A stretch of 64,000 nt of DNA from Stutzerimonas kirkiae. GTDB lineage: Bacteria > Pseudomonadota > Gammaproteobacteria > Pseudomonadales > Pseudomonadaceae. Position 1 is the stretch's first letter; each line of letters opens with the position of its first letter. The DNA is taken from contig NZ_QJUO01000019.1 of the NCBI RefSeq assembly GCF_004327335.1, positions 20,129-84,128 on the forward strand. The letters are read 5' to 3'. The notes under the pieces were generated by a model, which had not been told where the DNA came from, made no database searches, and was given only the letters and a program-made list of their open reading frames with translations. The position numbers and the translations under genes are program-made. Of the stretch, positions 18,395 to 28,449 are shown piece after piece.

Positions 18395-20293
18395 ATGAGT
18401 CACCAATCCGATCTGATCAGCGAGGACATCCTCGCCTACCTGGCCCAGCATGAGCGCAAGGAACTGCTGCGCTTCCTTACCTGCGGCAACGTCGACGACG
18501 GCAAGAGCACCCTGATCGGGCGCCTGCTGCACGATTCCAAGATGATCTACGAGGATCACCTGGAAGCCATCACCCGCGACTCGAAGAAAGTCGGCACCAC
18601 CGGCGACGATGTCGACCTGGCGCTGCTGGTGGATGGCCTGCAGGCCGAGCGCGAGCAGGGCATCACCATCGACGTGGCCTATCGCTATTTCAGCACCGCC
18701 AGGCGCAAGTTCATCATCGCCGACACCCCCGGCCACGAGCAGTACACCCGCAACATGGCCACCGGGGCCTCAACCTGCGACCTGGCGATCATCCTGGTCG
18801 ATGCGCGCCACGGCGTGCAGACCCAGACCCGCCGGCACAGCTTCATCGCCTCGCTGCTGGGCATCAAGCATATCGTCGTGGCCATCAACAAGATGGACCT
18901 GATGGGCTTCGACCAGGCGGTGTTCGAGCGCATCAAGGCCGACTACCTGACGTTCGCCGAGCGCCTGGAACTGCAGCCGACTTCCCTGTACTTCGTGCCG
19001 ATGTCGGCGCTCAAGGGCGACAACGTGGTCAACCGCAGCGAGCGCGCGCCCTGGTACCAGGGGCAGTCGCTGATGGAAATCCTCGAGACCGTGGAGATCG
19101 CCGGCGACCGCAATTTCGACGACCTGCGCTTCCCGGTGCAGTACGTCAATCGTCCCAACCTGAACTTCCGCGGCTTCGCCGGCACCCTGGCCAGTGGCGT
19201 GGTGCGCAAGGGTGACGAAGTGGTGGTGCTGCCGTCCGGCAAGGGCAGCCGGGTCAAGTCCATCGTCACCTACGAGGGCGAGCTGGAGCAGGCGACCCCG
19301 GGCGAGGCGATCACCCTGACCCTGGAAGACGAGATCGACGTGTCCCGTGGCGACATGCTGGTGCATGCCGACAACCTGCCGCGCATCAGCGATGGCTTCG
19401 AGGCTTCGCTGGTATGGATGGCCGAGGAGCCGATGCTGCCGGGCAAGAAGTACGATATCAAGCGCGCCACCAGCTATGTGCCGGGGTCCTTCGCCAGCAT
19501 CGAGTACAAGGTCGATGTGAATACCCTGGAGCACGGCCCGGCAAGCAGCCTGCAGCTCAACGAGATCGCCCGGGTCAAGGTCAGCCTGGATGCGCCGATC
19601 GCACTGGATGGCTATGCGCAGAACCGCACCACCGGGGCTTTCATCGTCATCGACCGGCTGAGCAACGGCACCGTCGGCGCCGGCATGATCGTGGCCGCGC
19701 CGAATGCCGTCGCCCATGGCGGTAAGCATGGCGCGCTGGCGCACGTTTCCACCCAGGAGCGGGCGCTGCGTTTCGGCCAGCAGCCGGCGACGGTGCTGTT
19801 CAGCGGCCTGTCCGGCGCCGGCAAGAGCACCCTGGCCTATGCCGTGGAACGCAAGCTGTTCGACCAGGGCCGTGCGGTCTATGTGCTGGACGGCCAGAAC
19901 TTGCGCCACGACCTGAACAAGGGGCTGCCCCAGGACCGTGCCGGGCGTACCGAGAACTGGCGCCGTGCCGCCCATGTGGCACGCCAGTTCAACGAGGCCG
20001 GTCTGCTGACCCTGGCCGCCTTCGTCGCCCCGGATGCCGAAGGCCGCGAGCAGGCCAAGGCACTGATCGGCAGCGACCGCCTGATCACCGTCTACGTGCA
20101 GGCATCGCCGGATACCTGCCGCCAGCGCGATCCGCAAGGCCTGTACGCCGCCGGTGAAGACAACATCCCCGGTGAGTCCTTCCCCTACGACATTCCCGGC
20201 AACGCCGACCTGGTGATCAATACCGAGTCGCAGGGCGTGGAAGAAGGGGTGAAACAGGTCATTGCACTGTTGCGCGAGCGCGGGGCGCTCTGA
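18395..20293 (+). CDS. cysNC: Bifunctional sulfate adenylyltransferase GTPase subunit / APS kinase
   Basis: A 632-residue fusion. The N-terminal EF-Tu-like GTPase (CysN) shows G1 GNVDDGKST at 31-39, G3 [12 protein letters not shown] and G4 NKMDL, followed by beta-barrel domains. The C-terminal APS kinase (CysC) starts near residue 455, with P-loop [10 protein letters not shown] at about 470-478 and [10 protein letters not shown]. CysN drives APS formation with GTP and CysC phosphorylates APS to PAPS. ATG 18395 gives [11 protein letters not shown], the family start. It is followed by a convergent palindrome and sbcC. The fusion is usual in Pseudomonas. Confidence 0.96.
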   Translation: MSHQSDLISEDILAYLAQHERKELLRFLTCGNVDDGKSTLIGRLLHDSKMIYEDHLEAITRDSKKVGTTGDDVDLALLVDGLQAEREQGITIDVAYRYFSTARRKFIIADTPGHEQYTRNMATGASTCDLAIILVDARHGVQTQTRRHSFIASLLGIKHIVVAINKMDLMGFDQAVFERIKADYLTFAERLELQPTSLYFVPMSALKGDNVVNRSERAPWYQGQSLMEILETVEIAGDRNFDDLRFPVQYVNRPNLNFRGFAGTLASGVVRKGDEVVVLPSGKGSRVKSIVTYEGELEQATPGEAITLTLEDEIDVSRGDMLVHADNLPRISDGFEASLVWMAEEPMLPGKKYDIKRATSYVPGSFASIEYKVDVNTLEHGPASSLQLNEIARVKVSLDAPIALDGYAQNRTTGAFIVIDRLSNGTVGAGMIVAAPNAVAHGGKHGALAHVSTQERALRFGQQPATVLFSGLSGAGKSTLAYAVERKLFDQGRAVYVLDGQNLRHDLNKGLPQDRAGRTENWRRAAHVARQFNEAGLLTLAAFVAPDAEGREQAKALIGSDRLITVYVQASPDTCRQRDPQGLYAAGEDNIPGESFPYDIPGNADLVINTESQGVEEGVKQVIALLRERGAL

Positions 20294-20308
20294 GGCAGCG
20301 GCAAGCCA

Positions 20309-20358
20309 CAAGCTTCAAGCGGGAGTTCCGCCGGCTCCTGCTTACCGCTTGAAGCTTG
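20309..20358. terminator. Palindrome between convergent cysNC and sbcC
   Basis: CAAGCTTCAAGCGG (20309-20322) and CCGCTTGAAGCTTG (20345-20358) are perfect 14-bp inverted copies around a 22-nt loop. It lies in the short convergent spacer and belongs to the same GCTTGAAGCTTG repeat group as the flanks of the four-helix-bundle gene. Confidence 0.65.
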
Positions 20359-20366
20359 CAACTGCT

Positions 20367-23300
20367 TCACCCCACCACCTCGATCCGGCTCTGCCCATTC
20401 CCCTCCCGTAGCACCTGGATCTGCACCGGGATGCGTTCGTGCATTTCCTGTACGTGGGAGATCACCGCCACCTTGCGGCCCTGGGCCTGCAGGGCGTCGA
20501 GGGCATCCATGGCGATCTGCAGGGATTCGGCGTCCAGGCTGCCGAAGCCTTCGTCGATGAACAGCGACTCGATGCGCAGCCGGTTGGAAGCCATCGACGC
20601 CAGGCCGAGCGCCAGGGCCAGGGACACCAGGAAGGTTTCGCCGCCGGACAGCGAGTGCACCGAGCGCAGTTCGTCGCCCATTTCCGTATCCACCACCAGC
20701 AGGCCCAGCGGGCTGCCGCCGCGTTTCAGCCGGTAGCGGCGCGCCAGTTGGCGCAGTTGCACGTTGCTGTGCTGCACCAGCAGGTCAAGGTTGTAGGCCT
20801 GGGCGATACGGCGGAAGGCGGCACCGTCGGACGATCCGATCAGGCTGGCGATGCGCCCCCAGCGCTGGTTTTCCGCTTCGGCCTGGGTGATCTGCCGTTC
20901 CAGTGCGCTGCGCTGGGCGCGGCGCCGATCATCTTCGATCAGCGCCGCACGCGAGTGGTTGCAGCGTTGTTCCTGCTGTTCCAGCCCTTGATGGCATTCG
21001 GCCATGACCTGCTGCAGCGTTTCTGCCGAGGTTTCCTGCGGCTGCCGTTGCCGGTGTTGGTGCAGGCGCGACTGACGCTCCTGCTGGCGGGCATGGGCTT
21101 CGGTGTGGTCGCGTTCATGCTGTTGCAGGCGTTCGCGGCTTTCCCTTAGCCAGGCATCGTCATGGGCCAGCAGCCTGGCCAGGTTGGCCTCGTCCAGCAG
21201 TTCTTCCTGGCTGCGCCATTGCCTGAGTCGTTCGTCGAGCCGTTCGTGTTCCGCTTGCAACTCTTGCAGCCGCCGGGCATGGGCCTGGTTCTCTTCGTCT
21301 AGGCGGATCAGCGCGATACGCGCCGTATTGGCCTCGCGCTGGTTTTCCTCCAGGGCCGCGCGGGCCGTGTCGATGTCCTGGCGCAGGGCCTGTTGCCAGC
21401 TTTGCGTGTCGCTGCGCCCGTCGAGCAATTCCTGCAACTGCCGTTGCTCGGCCTGTTGCTGTTGCAGGCAGTCCTGCAGGTCGCGGGCGCTGTTCTGCCG
21501 TTGTTCCTGGCGGTATTGCTGTTCGTTGCGCTGTAGCTCCAGGGCTTGCCGGGACTGGCGCTGGCGTTCGTTCAGTTGCCCTTGCCGTTGCAGGTTCTGC
21601 AGGTAGGCGTCGAGCTGTTTTTCCAACTCATCGAGTTGCGCAGCCGGCGCGTCCCGCCAGCCCTGTGCGATGGGGGCGGGCAGCAATGGCTTCAGGGCCT
21701 GCATTTCCGCTTCCAGCCAGGCGCTATCGCGCTCGATGTCTTCCGTCTGCCGCTGTAATTGCCGGGCACTCTGTTCGGCTTGCTGCTGGAGCGCTTGCCG
21801 CTGCGATTGCAAGCCTTCGATTCGCTGCTGCAATTCCAGTAGTCGGCGTTGCTCCTGCTCGGCCTGTTCGATCGTCGCGGTCAACTGCTGGAGCTGCCGT
21901 TCCAGCCAGTCCGCCTGCTGTGCGGATGGCTGCGCCAGAAGTTGTGCATACGGCGGCAGGGCATGCAGTTGCTCGTCCAGCCTGGCCAGGTTGGCGTCGA
22001 TCTCCTGCAACGCCTGCCCGTCCTGTTCGATACGGGTGCGTAGCTCGGTGTGGCGGTCGCGCAGTTCCTGCAGGCGCAGCTCCAGGGCCTGCAATGCCCG
22101 GTTGGCCTGTTCGGCCTCGCTGGCGTCCTGGCGCTCGAAGGCCGCCAGCAGGGCCGATGGGTCATGCCAGGGGTGTTCCTGGCTACCGCAGACCGGGCAA
22201 GCCTCGCCGGGCTGCAGGTTGGCGCGCAGGTTTTCCACTTCGCTGCTGCGGGCCAGGCGCTGGCGTTCCAGCAGGGCAAGGATGGTATTGCGCGTCTGCT
22301 CCGCGGCATCCCGCTGCTGCCGTGCGAGTTGCCCGTCGTGCTGCACTTGCAGCAGGGCATCCTGCTGTTGCCGTTGCTGCTCGAAGCGTCGCGCCTGGTG
22401 TTGGCGGAGCTCCTGCTGTTGTTGCCAGAGCCGCTGCAACTGCTGGCTGATGGCGAGCTGGCGACGCTCCTGCTGGAGTCGCTGTTCGAGCTGGGCAGTG
22501 CGGTTGCTGGCGGACTCCGTGCCGATCTGTCGTTGCAGCTCCAGCAGTGCCTGCTGCACCTCGGCCAGGGCCTTGGCATCCCGCTCGGCCTGTCTGGCGA
22601 TGCCAGGCAGGGCCTGTTCGGCGCCCAGCAGCCGATCGGTGACCTGGGCGCACTGGCGCAGGCGTGGCAGATACCCGGCCCAGGCGCTGGCCAGCGGTTG
22701 CAGGGCGGTATTTTCCTGCAGCAGGGCGTCGAGTGCCCGGGCCTGCTCGTCCAACTGTTGCCGCTCTCGTTCGAGGCGCTTGCATTCGTCATCGCTGGCC
22801 AGGTAGTGCTGATCGGCCTGTTGCGCTGCGGCACGGGCCTCCTGCAGGCGGTTGTCCAGGTGTTGCAGGCGTTGCTCCGCGGCCCGGGCACCGGCCAGGC
22901 GTGGTTCTGCCGCGTGCTGCCGCTGCTCAGCCTGGCCCAGGTTCGCCTGGGCCTGCTGGCGCTGGTTGTCGAGGGTTTCGCATTGCTGTTGCAAGTGCTG
23001 CTGTTCGAGCTGCCTGCGTTCCAGTTGCAGCCGCTCGTCCTGTAGCAGCGTGGTCAGTTCCTGCAAGCGCAGGAAGCGATGCCGCTGCGGTGCCAGGCGT
23101 TCGACCCGGGCGACCTGGTCGCGCAAGCCGAGCAGTTGCCGGCGTTCGTCGTCGAGTGCCTGCGCGGTTGCGTCGGCCTGGCTCGCCTCCTGTTGCAAGC
23201 GCTCCAGCTCCTGCAGCCACTGCTGCTGTCGCTCCAGTTGGCGCTGTTGCTGTTGCAGGGTCTTGAGCCGCTGGTTGTCCTGTTCGAGGGTCTGTTGCAG

Positions 23301-24014
23301 GGCCTGGCGTGCTTCGTCGTCGAGCGGTTGCAGGGTGCCTGCCTGTTGCAGCAGGGCTTTGTAATCCTCACTGGCCTGCTTGGCCTTGTCGAAGGCGGCC
23401 TGGCCCAGTTGGCTGTAGAGGCCGGTGTCGGTGAGCTTCTCCAGCAGGGTGCTGCGCTGGTCGTCGCTGGCCTTGAGAAAGGCGCTGAATTCGCTCTGGG
23501 CCAGCAGCACGGCGCGGGTGAACTGCTCCAGAGTGAGGCCGAGGCGGCTTTCCAGCAGTTCCTTGAACTCGCCCTTGCGGCCACTGGCCAGCAGGGTGCC
23601 GCTTTCCAGTTCGAGCAGGCTCTGGCGACTCGGCTGCAGGCGGCCATCGGCCCGTTCGCGGGCACGGTTGGTTTCCCAGCGGGCGCGGTAGCGGCGCTGG
23701 TCGATACCGATGAAATCCACTTCGGCGTAGCCCTGGCCACAGCCCCGGCGCAGCAGGGTGCGCTCGTCGCCGCTGGAGAGTTCTTCATCGCCATCGGGGA
23801 CCTTGCTGGATTTTTGCCGGGCGGCTTCCTTCATCCGCGGCGTGCTGCCGAACAGCGCCAGGCACAGGGCGTCGAGCAGGGTGCTCTTGCCCGCGCCGGT
23901 GGGACCGGTGATGGCGAACAGGCCGGCGCTGGCCAAGGGTTCGCGGGTGAAGTCGATGCTGTGTTCGCCGGCCAGCGAGGCCAGGTTCTTCAGGCGGATG
24001 GCAAGGATTTTCAT
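20367..24014 (-). CDS. sbcC: Exonuclease SbcCD subunit C (Rad50-like ATPase)
   Basis: A 1215-residue SMC-like ATPase that with SbcD cuts hairpin and cruciform DNA. The N-terminal Walker A ITGPTGAGKSTLLDAL is at about 35-50. Very long Gln/Leu/Arg-rich coiled coils follow, broken near residue 606 by the zinc hook CPVCG. The C-terminal part has the signature SLSGGETFLVSLALALG and Walker B SLFIDEGFGSLD. ATG 24014 overlaps the sbcD stop as ATGA, giving translational coupling. The length is normal for the family. Confidence 0.96.
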   Translation of the reverse strand: MKILAIRLKNLASLAGEHSIDFTREPLASAGLFAITGPTGAGKSTLLDALCLALFGSTPRMKEAARQKSSKVPDGDEELSSGDERTLLRRGCGQGYAEVDFIGIDQRRYRARWETNRARERADGRLQPSRQSLLELESGTLLASGRKGEFKELLESRLGLTLEQFTRAVLLAQSEFSAFLKASDDQRSTLLEKLTDTGLYSQLGQAAFDKAKQASEDYKALLQQAGTLQPLDDEARQALQQTLEQDNQRLKTLQQQQRQLERQQQWLQELERLQQEASQADATAQALDDERRQLLGLRDQVARVERLAPQRHRFLRLQELTTLLQDERLQLERRQLEQQHLQQQCETLDNQRQQAQANLGQAEQRQHAAEPRLAGARAAEQRLQHLDNRLQEARAAAQQADQHYLASDDECKRLERERQQLDEQARALDALLQENTALQPLASAWAGYLPRLRQCAQVTDRLLGAEQALPGIARQAERDAKALAEVQQALLELQRQIGTESASNRTAQLEQRLQQERRQLAISQQLQRLWQQQQELRQHQARRFEQQRQQQDALLQVQHDGQLARQQRDAAEQTRNTILALLERQRLARSSEVENLRANLQPGEACPVCGSQEHPWHDPSALLAAFERQDASEAEQANRALQALELRLQELRDRHTELRTRIEQDGQALQEIDANLARLDEQLHALPPYAQLLAQPSAQQADWLERQLQQLTATIEQAEQEQRRLLELQQRIEGLQSQRQALQQQAEQSARQLQRQTEDIERDSAWLEAEMQALKPLLPAPIAQGWRDAPAAQLDELEKQLDAYLQNLQRQGQLNERQRQSRQALELQRNEQQYRQEQRQNSARDLQDCLQQQQAEQRQLQELLDGRSDTQSWQQALRQDIDTARAALEENQREANTARIALIRLDEENQAHARRLQELQAEHERLDERLRQWRSQEELLDEANLARLLAHDDAWLRESRERLQQHERDHTEAHARQQERQSRLHQHRQRQPQETSAETLQQVMAECHQGLEQQEQRCNHSRAALIEDDRRRAQRSALERQITQAEAENQRWGRIASLIGSSDGAAFRRIAQAYNLDLLVQHSNVQLRQLARRYRLKRGGSPLGLLVVDTEMGDELRSVHSLSGGETFLVSLALALGLASMASNRLRIESLFIDEGFGSLDAESLQIAMDALDALQAQGRKVAVISHVQEMHERIPVQIQVLREGNGQSRIEVVG

Positions 24015-25243
24015 TGGTCGCTCGGCTCGTTCGACTGCACCTGCAGCAGCAGGCTGGCGAAGTCCGCGATAGCCTGTTCGTCAGCCTCCTGGCCGAAGTT
24101 TTCCTGCCAGGCGCGGCGGAACAATTGCTCGGGGTTGATCTGCTCCAACCCGGGCAGGCTCGGGCTATCCTGGCTTTCCCCGTTGCCGTGGTAGCTGCTG
24201 GCGATGCGCACCAGCCGCGCCGCCTTGCCTTCCAGGGCGGCTTCCAGGCGCTGGCGCAGGTCCGGGCGGGGCTCGTCCAGTCGCACACGAACCTCCAGCC
24301 AGGGGCGCTGGTCCAGCAGCAGGTCGGCATCGGGCAGGGCGGCGAGCTGTTCGAGTATCGCTTCCAGGGCGGCCGGGCCGAGCCGCAGCAGGTCCACGCT
24401 GCGCGGGACCGGCAGCGGCTCGACGGACTCCAGGCGTTCGCCCTGCAACGTCACCAGCAGCACCTGGTGGCGGTAGTCGATTTCCGCGAACGACAGTGGC
24501 AGCGGCGAGCCGCTGTAGCGGATGCGTTGCTGCCCGGCGACCCGCTGTGGCTTGTGCAGGTGGCCGAGGGCGACGTAGGCGATGCTCTCCGGGAACAGGC
24601 CGGCCGGCAATGCCTCGGCGTTACCGATGACGATATTGCGCTCGGACTCTTCCGAGACGCTGCCGCCGGCCAGGTGCGCATGGCTGATGGCGATCAACGC
24701 CTGCCCCGGCTGGCGGCGGGCCTCGGCGTAGGCGATCAGCGCTTCATGCAACTGGCGGATGCCCTGCATGTAGTCGCTGCCCGCCTGCCGGCCGGTGACT
24801 TCCGCCGGGCGCAGGAACGGCAGCGCCAGGCACCAGGCGGCGATTTCGCCATCGCTGCCGGGCAGTGGCAGCAGCAGGCGCTCGAGGTCCGGCTGGCCGC
24901 TCTGCAGCCAGGCGATACGACCGATGGCATGGGTGTTCAGGCGTTTCATCAGCGGCGCCGGCAGTTCGATGCGGCCGCCCGAGTCGTGGTTGCCGGCGAT
25001 CATCACGATATGCAGGGCCGGCAGGCGCTGGTGGGCTTCGACGATAAAGTCGTAAAGACGTTCCTGGGCCTTGAGCTGCGGGTTGACGCTGTCGAAGATA
25101 TCCCCGGCGATCAGCAGTGCATCGGGTCTTTCCCGTTGCAGGCACTCCAGCAGCCAGGCCAGGAAGCGCCCATGCTCATGGTCACGCTCCTGCCCGTGCA
25201 GGCTTTGGCCCAGGTGCCAGTCGGCGGTGTGGATCAGGCGCAT
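24011..25243 (-). CDS. sbcD: Exonuclease SbcCD subunit D (Mre11-like nuclease)
   Basis: A 410-residue metallophosphoesterase, the nuclease of SbcCD. Metal-binding motifs: HTADWHLGQ at 5-13, AGDIFDS, MIAGNHDS, and later SHAHL and GHLHKPQ. ATG 25243 (MRLIHTADWHL) is chosen although the frame is open 15 codons further. It is upstream of sbcC and overlaps it by four bases, the usual sbcDC operon. Confidence 0.96.
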   Translation of the reverse strand: MRLIHTADWHLGQSLHGQERDHEHGRFLAWLLECLQRERPDALLIAGDIFDSVNPQLKAQERLYDFIVEAHQRLPALHIVMIAGNHDSGGRIELPAPLMKRLNTHAIGRIAWLQSGQPDLERLLLPLPGSDGEIAAWCLALPFLRPAEVTGRQAGSDYMQGIRQLHEALIAYAEARRQPGQALIAISHAHLAGGSVSEESERNIVIGNAEALPAGLFPESIAYVALGHLHKPQRVAGQQRIRYSGSPLPLSFAEIDYRHQVLLVTLQGERLESVEPLPVPRSVDLLRLGPAALEAILEQLAALPDADLLLDQRPWLEVRVRLDEPRPDLRQRLEAALEGKAARLVRIASSYHGNGESQDSPSLPGLEQINPEQLFRRAWQENFGQEADEQAIADFASLLLQVQSNEPSDQ

Positions 25244-25330
25244 TGGGGTCTCGGCGGCGAGTTGGCGGCGCAGGGACGCTACCGGCAATCGCCCGTCAGT
25301 TCAAGGATGGCGATACACCAACAGGGTGAC

Positions 25331-25433
25331 GGCAAACAGCCGAAAACAGCGCTGGAAGGCTCGAGGTTGGACGAAAGAGCATGGCAACAAGGGCTTTTCG
25401 TCCAGCTTTCCGGCCTCCAGCGCTTTTATCGAA
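25331..25433. repeat. Dispersed palindromic element E3
   Basis: Same body as E2: CGAAAACAGCGCTGGAAGGC ... TTGGACGAAAG ... TTTTCGTCCAGCTTTCCGGC, CTCCAGCGCTTTTATCGAAG. It lies between the sbcD start and the 3' end of the flavoprotein operon; a separate perfect hairpin GACAGGCC-gat-GGCCTGTC follows at 25443-25461. Together they probably end transcription of that operon. Confidence 0.75.
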
Positions 25434-25491
25434 GCGCCGATCGACAGGCCGATGGCCTGTCCAGAGCACGGTTGCTGGACGCCCGGTGCAT

Positions 25492-27057
25492 CTAATAAAG
25501 ATCGCGGCGATACCGCCCCTGGCTTTCCAGGTCTTGCAATTGGGCTTCCCCCAGCAGCCCGGCGAGGATCTGCTGGACCTCGCGGCCCATGCCCTCGAGG
25601 CTGCCGCACAGGTAGATGGCGGCGCCTTCGGCGAGCCAGCGACGCAGTTCATCGGCGTTGTCGCGCAGCACATGCTGCACGTAGCGGCGTTCTGGCTGAT
25701 CGCGGGAAAAGGCCAGGTCCAGGCGTTGCAGATGGCCGCTTTGCAGCCAGGCCGACAGCTCCTGCCGGCAGATGAAGTCGTGCGCGCGATTACGCTCGCC
25801 GAACAGCAGCCAATTGTACGAGCCCTGGCCATGCAGGCGTTCGCGCAGGTGCGCGCGCAGGCCCGCCAGGCCACTGCCATTGCCGATCAGGATCAGTGGC
25901 GTCGTGGCGGCGGGGCCATGGAAGCCCGGGTTGCTGCGGATGCGCAGGGCGATCTCGCCACCCAGCGGGGCATGCCGGCAGAGCCAGCCGGAGCCGAGGC
26001 CGAGGTGTCCATCGTGGCGTCGGACCTGGCGCACCAGCAGTTGCAGATGGCCGTCGGCGGGCACCGAGGCGATCGAATACTCGCGGTGCGGCAGGTATTC
26101 CAGGTGCCCGGGCAGGGCCTCTGGCGGCAATCCGTACAAGCTGCTTTCGTCATCGGGAAAACGCCGGTTGGCCAGGGCCTGGGCCAGGCTCTCGCCGTTC
26201 TCCAGCAATAGCCGCGGGTCGTGCCCCAGGCGTCGCAGCAACGCCTGGACTTCTTCAGCGGCGTGGCGAGGACCGACTTCCGCGATATCTCCCGCCTGCC
26301 AGTGCCCGTGTTGCGCCTGCAGGGCCAGCAGGTAAAGAGGCGCACCGGCACTGCCAGGGTTGAGACAGACCCGCCCGGCCAGGGTCCAGTTCTGGTAATC
26401 GGGGTGTTGCCAATCGCTGAAGTCCTGGCTACCAGCGATATGGCCCAGTTGTTGTTGCCAGTGCCTGAGCGTGCCGGCATCGCAGCGGTCGGCTTCCAGG
26501 CGATCGAACAAGGGTAGGGCGCCCTGTGCGCGCAGAAGTTCATCCAGCCTGCGACCGAAGGCACAGAAGTGCGGGTACTGGCTGTCGCCGAGGGCCAGCA
26601 CGGCATATTGCAGGTCGTTCAGTTCGTGAAGCCGTGCCTGTAGCTGGCGTTCGAAACGGGCGGCGTTGTCCGGCGCTTCTCCCTCGCCATAGGTGCTGAC
26701 GATGAACAGGGCCTGCCGGTACTGCCGTAGTTGTTCGGGTGCGAGTTGCTCCAGCGACAGAACGCCGGTATCGATACCGGCGGCCTGCAGTTGTGTACTG
26801 CTGTCGCGGGCGATATGCAGTGCCTGTCCACTCTGGCTGGCATAGGCGATCAACAGGCCGTTCCCGACCGGTGTTGCCTGGCGGTGCTTGCCGCGCTGGC
26901 GCCGCCAGGTTTCCAGGCACAAACCAAGGTAGGCGAGAAGCACCAGCCCGGCCGAGATTTCCCGGGCCGGTTGCCACCAGAGCAATGCCACGCCCAGCAG
27001 CAGGCAGGCTGCCCATGGCGCGTGGCGAGTCAGCAGGAGCAGGGTGCCCATCGGCAT
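25492..27057 (-). CDS. Membrane-anchored flavodoxin/ferredoxin-reductase-type flavoprotein (CysJ-like)
   Basis: A 521-residue diflavin reductase. Two N-terminal membrane helices (about 8-50) are followed by a flavodoxin domain (IAYASQSGQALHIA; STYGEGEAPDNA; LALGDSQYPHFCAFG), then FAD-binding (HREYSIAS) and NADPH-binding (IGNGSGLAGLRAHL; YLCGSLEGMGREV) domains. It ends RYRRDLY, as in CysJ and P450-reductase relatives. Membrane anchoring and the PepSY/DUF4198 neighbours suggest it feeds electrons to an inner-membrane or periplasmic reduction, perhaps of ferric siderophores, rather than assimilatory sulfite reduction. Start ATG 27057 overlaps the previous stop (TAATG). Confidence 0.88.
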   Translation of the reverse strand: MPMGTLLLLTRHAPWAACLLLGVALLWWQPAREISAGLVLLAYLGLCLETWRRQRGKHRQATPVGNGLLIAYASQSGQALHIARDSSTQLQAAGIDTGVLSLEQLAPEQLRQYRQALFIVSTYGEGEAPDNAARFERQLQARLHELNDLQYAVLALGDSQYPHFCAFGRRLDELLRAQGALPLFDRLEADRCDAGTLRHWQQQLGHIAGSQDFSDWQHPDYQNWTLAGRVCLNPGSAGAPLYLLALQAQHGHWQAGDIAEVGPRHAAEEVQALLRRLGHDPRLLLENGESLAQALANRRFPDDESSLYGLPPEALPGHLEYLPHREYSIASVPADGHLQLLVRQVRRHDGHLGLGSGWLCRHAPLGGEIALRIRSNPGFHGPAATTPLILIGNGSGLAGLRAHLRERLHGQGSYNWLLFGERNRAHDFICRQELSAWLQSGHLQRLDLAFSRDQPERRYVQHVLRDNADELRRWLAEGAAIYLCGSLEGMGREVQQILAGLLGEAQLQDLESQGRYRRDLY

Positions 27058-27920
27058 TATTGCGGCAGCACTTCCAGGGTCACGCTGTAGCTGGCGCGGC
27101 GTTCGCTGGCCGGTTTGCTGACGCCTTCCGTGGTCTTGAGTTCGGCTTCCAGCCAGTACATGCCGGCTGTCGGCCAGGTGATGGCGACCTTGCCCTGGGC
27201 GTCGGTCTTCAGGTTGATTTCACCCAGATCGTCGCGGTAGCGGTTGCCACCGGGGACCACGCTGATCTCGACATCGGCTGCCGGCTTGCCATCGAGCAGG
27301 AAGGCGAATTCGGCCGTTTCACCGGCGAACAGATCGTTGGGGTGGGTGATCGGGGCCAGTTCCAGGCCCTTGCCGGTGGTCTTGAGGACGGTTTCGGTCG
27401 GGTTGCCGGAGGTCACGAAGACTTCCATTCGGGTATCGTTCTGGCTGACTTTCAGATCGTCGGCCTTGGCCGGGACTGCCTTGGCGAAGGCTTCGGCGCT
27501 GCCCATCCAGCGTTGGTTCTGGCCATTTTCCTTCCAGGAAGCGAACAGGCCGCTGTTGGCCACGGCGATCTTGTAGGTGCCTTTCTGTTTCAGTTCCACG
27601 TCGAAGGTGCTGCGGTAGCGGCCGATGCTGCCGTTTTCAGCCTTGGCCGGGCTGCCATCGGGGGCGAACAGTTGCAGTTGCGCCGCCGGGCGCGGGCGGG
27701 CGCCCGGCTGCTCCTGCCCAAGGTCGCCGATACCCTGCAGGCGCAGCGGGAAGTGTTCGAAGTAGAATAGGTCGTTGGATACGGCGGCATCCACGGTGAT
27801 CCATGGCGCCTCTCCGGAAAGGACCGTCGCTGACGGCAGCAGCCAGGCACGATGGGCCTGGGCGGAGAAGGGCAGGCAGGTGACCAGTGCCAGGGCGGTC
27901 CATTTGAAGACGGATTTCAT
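27057..27920 (-). CDS. DUF4198 periplasmic protein
   Basis: A 287-residue secreted protein with a Sec signal (MKSVFKWTALALVTCLPFSAQAH, cleavage after AQA) followed by HRAWLLPS, the usual DUF4198 N-terminus, and beta-rich domains ending in YSVTLEVLPQ. Relatives are associated with metal (Ni, Co, Fe) uptake systems and probably bind metal or complexes in the periplasm; the mature N-terminal His is suggestive. It is coupled to the flavoprotein and follows DUF2271 after ten bases. Confidence 0.85.
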   Translation of the reverse strand: MKSVFKWTALALVTCLPFSAQAHRAWLLPSATVLSGEAPWITVDAAVSNDLFYFEHFPLRLQGIGDLGQEQPGARPRPAAQLQLFAPDGSPAKAENGSIGRYRSTFDVELKQKGTYKIAVANSGLFASWKENGQNQRWMGSAEAFAKAVPAKADDLKVSQNDTRMEVFVTSGNPTETVLKTTGKGLELAPITHPNDLFAGETAEFAFLLDGKPAADVEISVVPGGNRYRDDLGEINLKTDAQGKVAITWPTAGMYWLEAELKTTEGVSKPASERRASYSVTLEVLPQ

Positions 27921-27930
27921 GGTGGTTTCC

Positions 27931-28440
27931 TTATGGGGTCAGTTCGAGGGAAAGTGCGCCCAGTTCGCTATTGCCCTGGGCGTTGTGCTGCTGCGGCTTG
28001 TCGGCCGGCCAGGTGAATGGGATGCGTAGCTGTTCGCGGCCGCCGACTTCACGGGCCGCTTCCACCACCAGGTAGTATTCGCCCGGGGGCAGATCCTTGA
28101 GCGGCGCGCGACTGTCGTCGAAGCTCAGGCTGTGGCTGCCGACCGGGCGGGTGGCGCCGCTGACGCCATCGACCGGCAGTTCCAGCGTACGGCCGCTGCG
28201 GCGCCACCACTGGCGCAGGTCGTTGAGCCACTTCTCGCCTTCCTTGTCCTTCATCTTCACGTCGTACCAGATGGCCAGGTTGGCGCGGTGGCTCTGGTCG
28301 GCGTTCTGTAGCCAGATGGCGACATAGGGTCGATGGTATTCGGCGACCTGCAGGCGTGGTATCTCGACCGTCACCTCCAGGCCCGCGGCCCAGAGTGGGG
28401 CGCTGAACAGCGCCAGCGGTAGCAATAGGTGTTTACGCAT
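27931..28440 (-). CDS. DUF2271 periplasmic protein
   Basis: A 169-residue secreted protein with a Sec signal ([18 protein letters not shown]) and DUF2271 features: the [11 protein letters not shown] segment, WWRRSGR and [15 protein letters not shown], and [20 protein letters not shown]. Found beside PepSY and DUF4198 genes in iron-regulated clusters. The biochemical function is unknown. Confidence 0.87.
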   Translation of the reverse strand: MRKHLLLPLALFSAPLWAAGLEVTVEIPRLQVAEYHRPYVAIWLQNADQSHRANLAIWYDVKMKDKEGEKWLNDLRQWWRRSGRTLELPVDGVSGATRPVGSHSLSFDDSRAPLKDLPPGEYYLVVEAAREVGGREQLRIPFTWPADKPQQHNAQGNSELGALSLELTP

Positions 28441-28449
28441 GGGATATCC

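Noticed and set aside
25492..27057. Assimilatory sulfite reductase alpha subunit (cysJ)
   Set aside because: It has N-terminal membrane helices and sits in a PepSY/DUF4198 operon with a Fur-like site, not beside cysI; called only CysJ-like.
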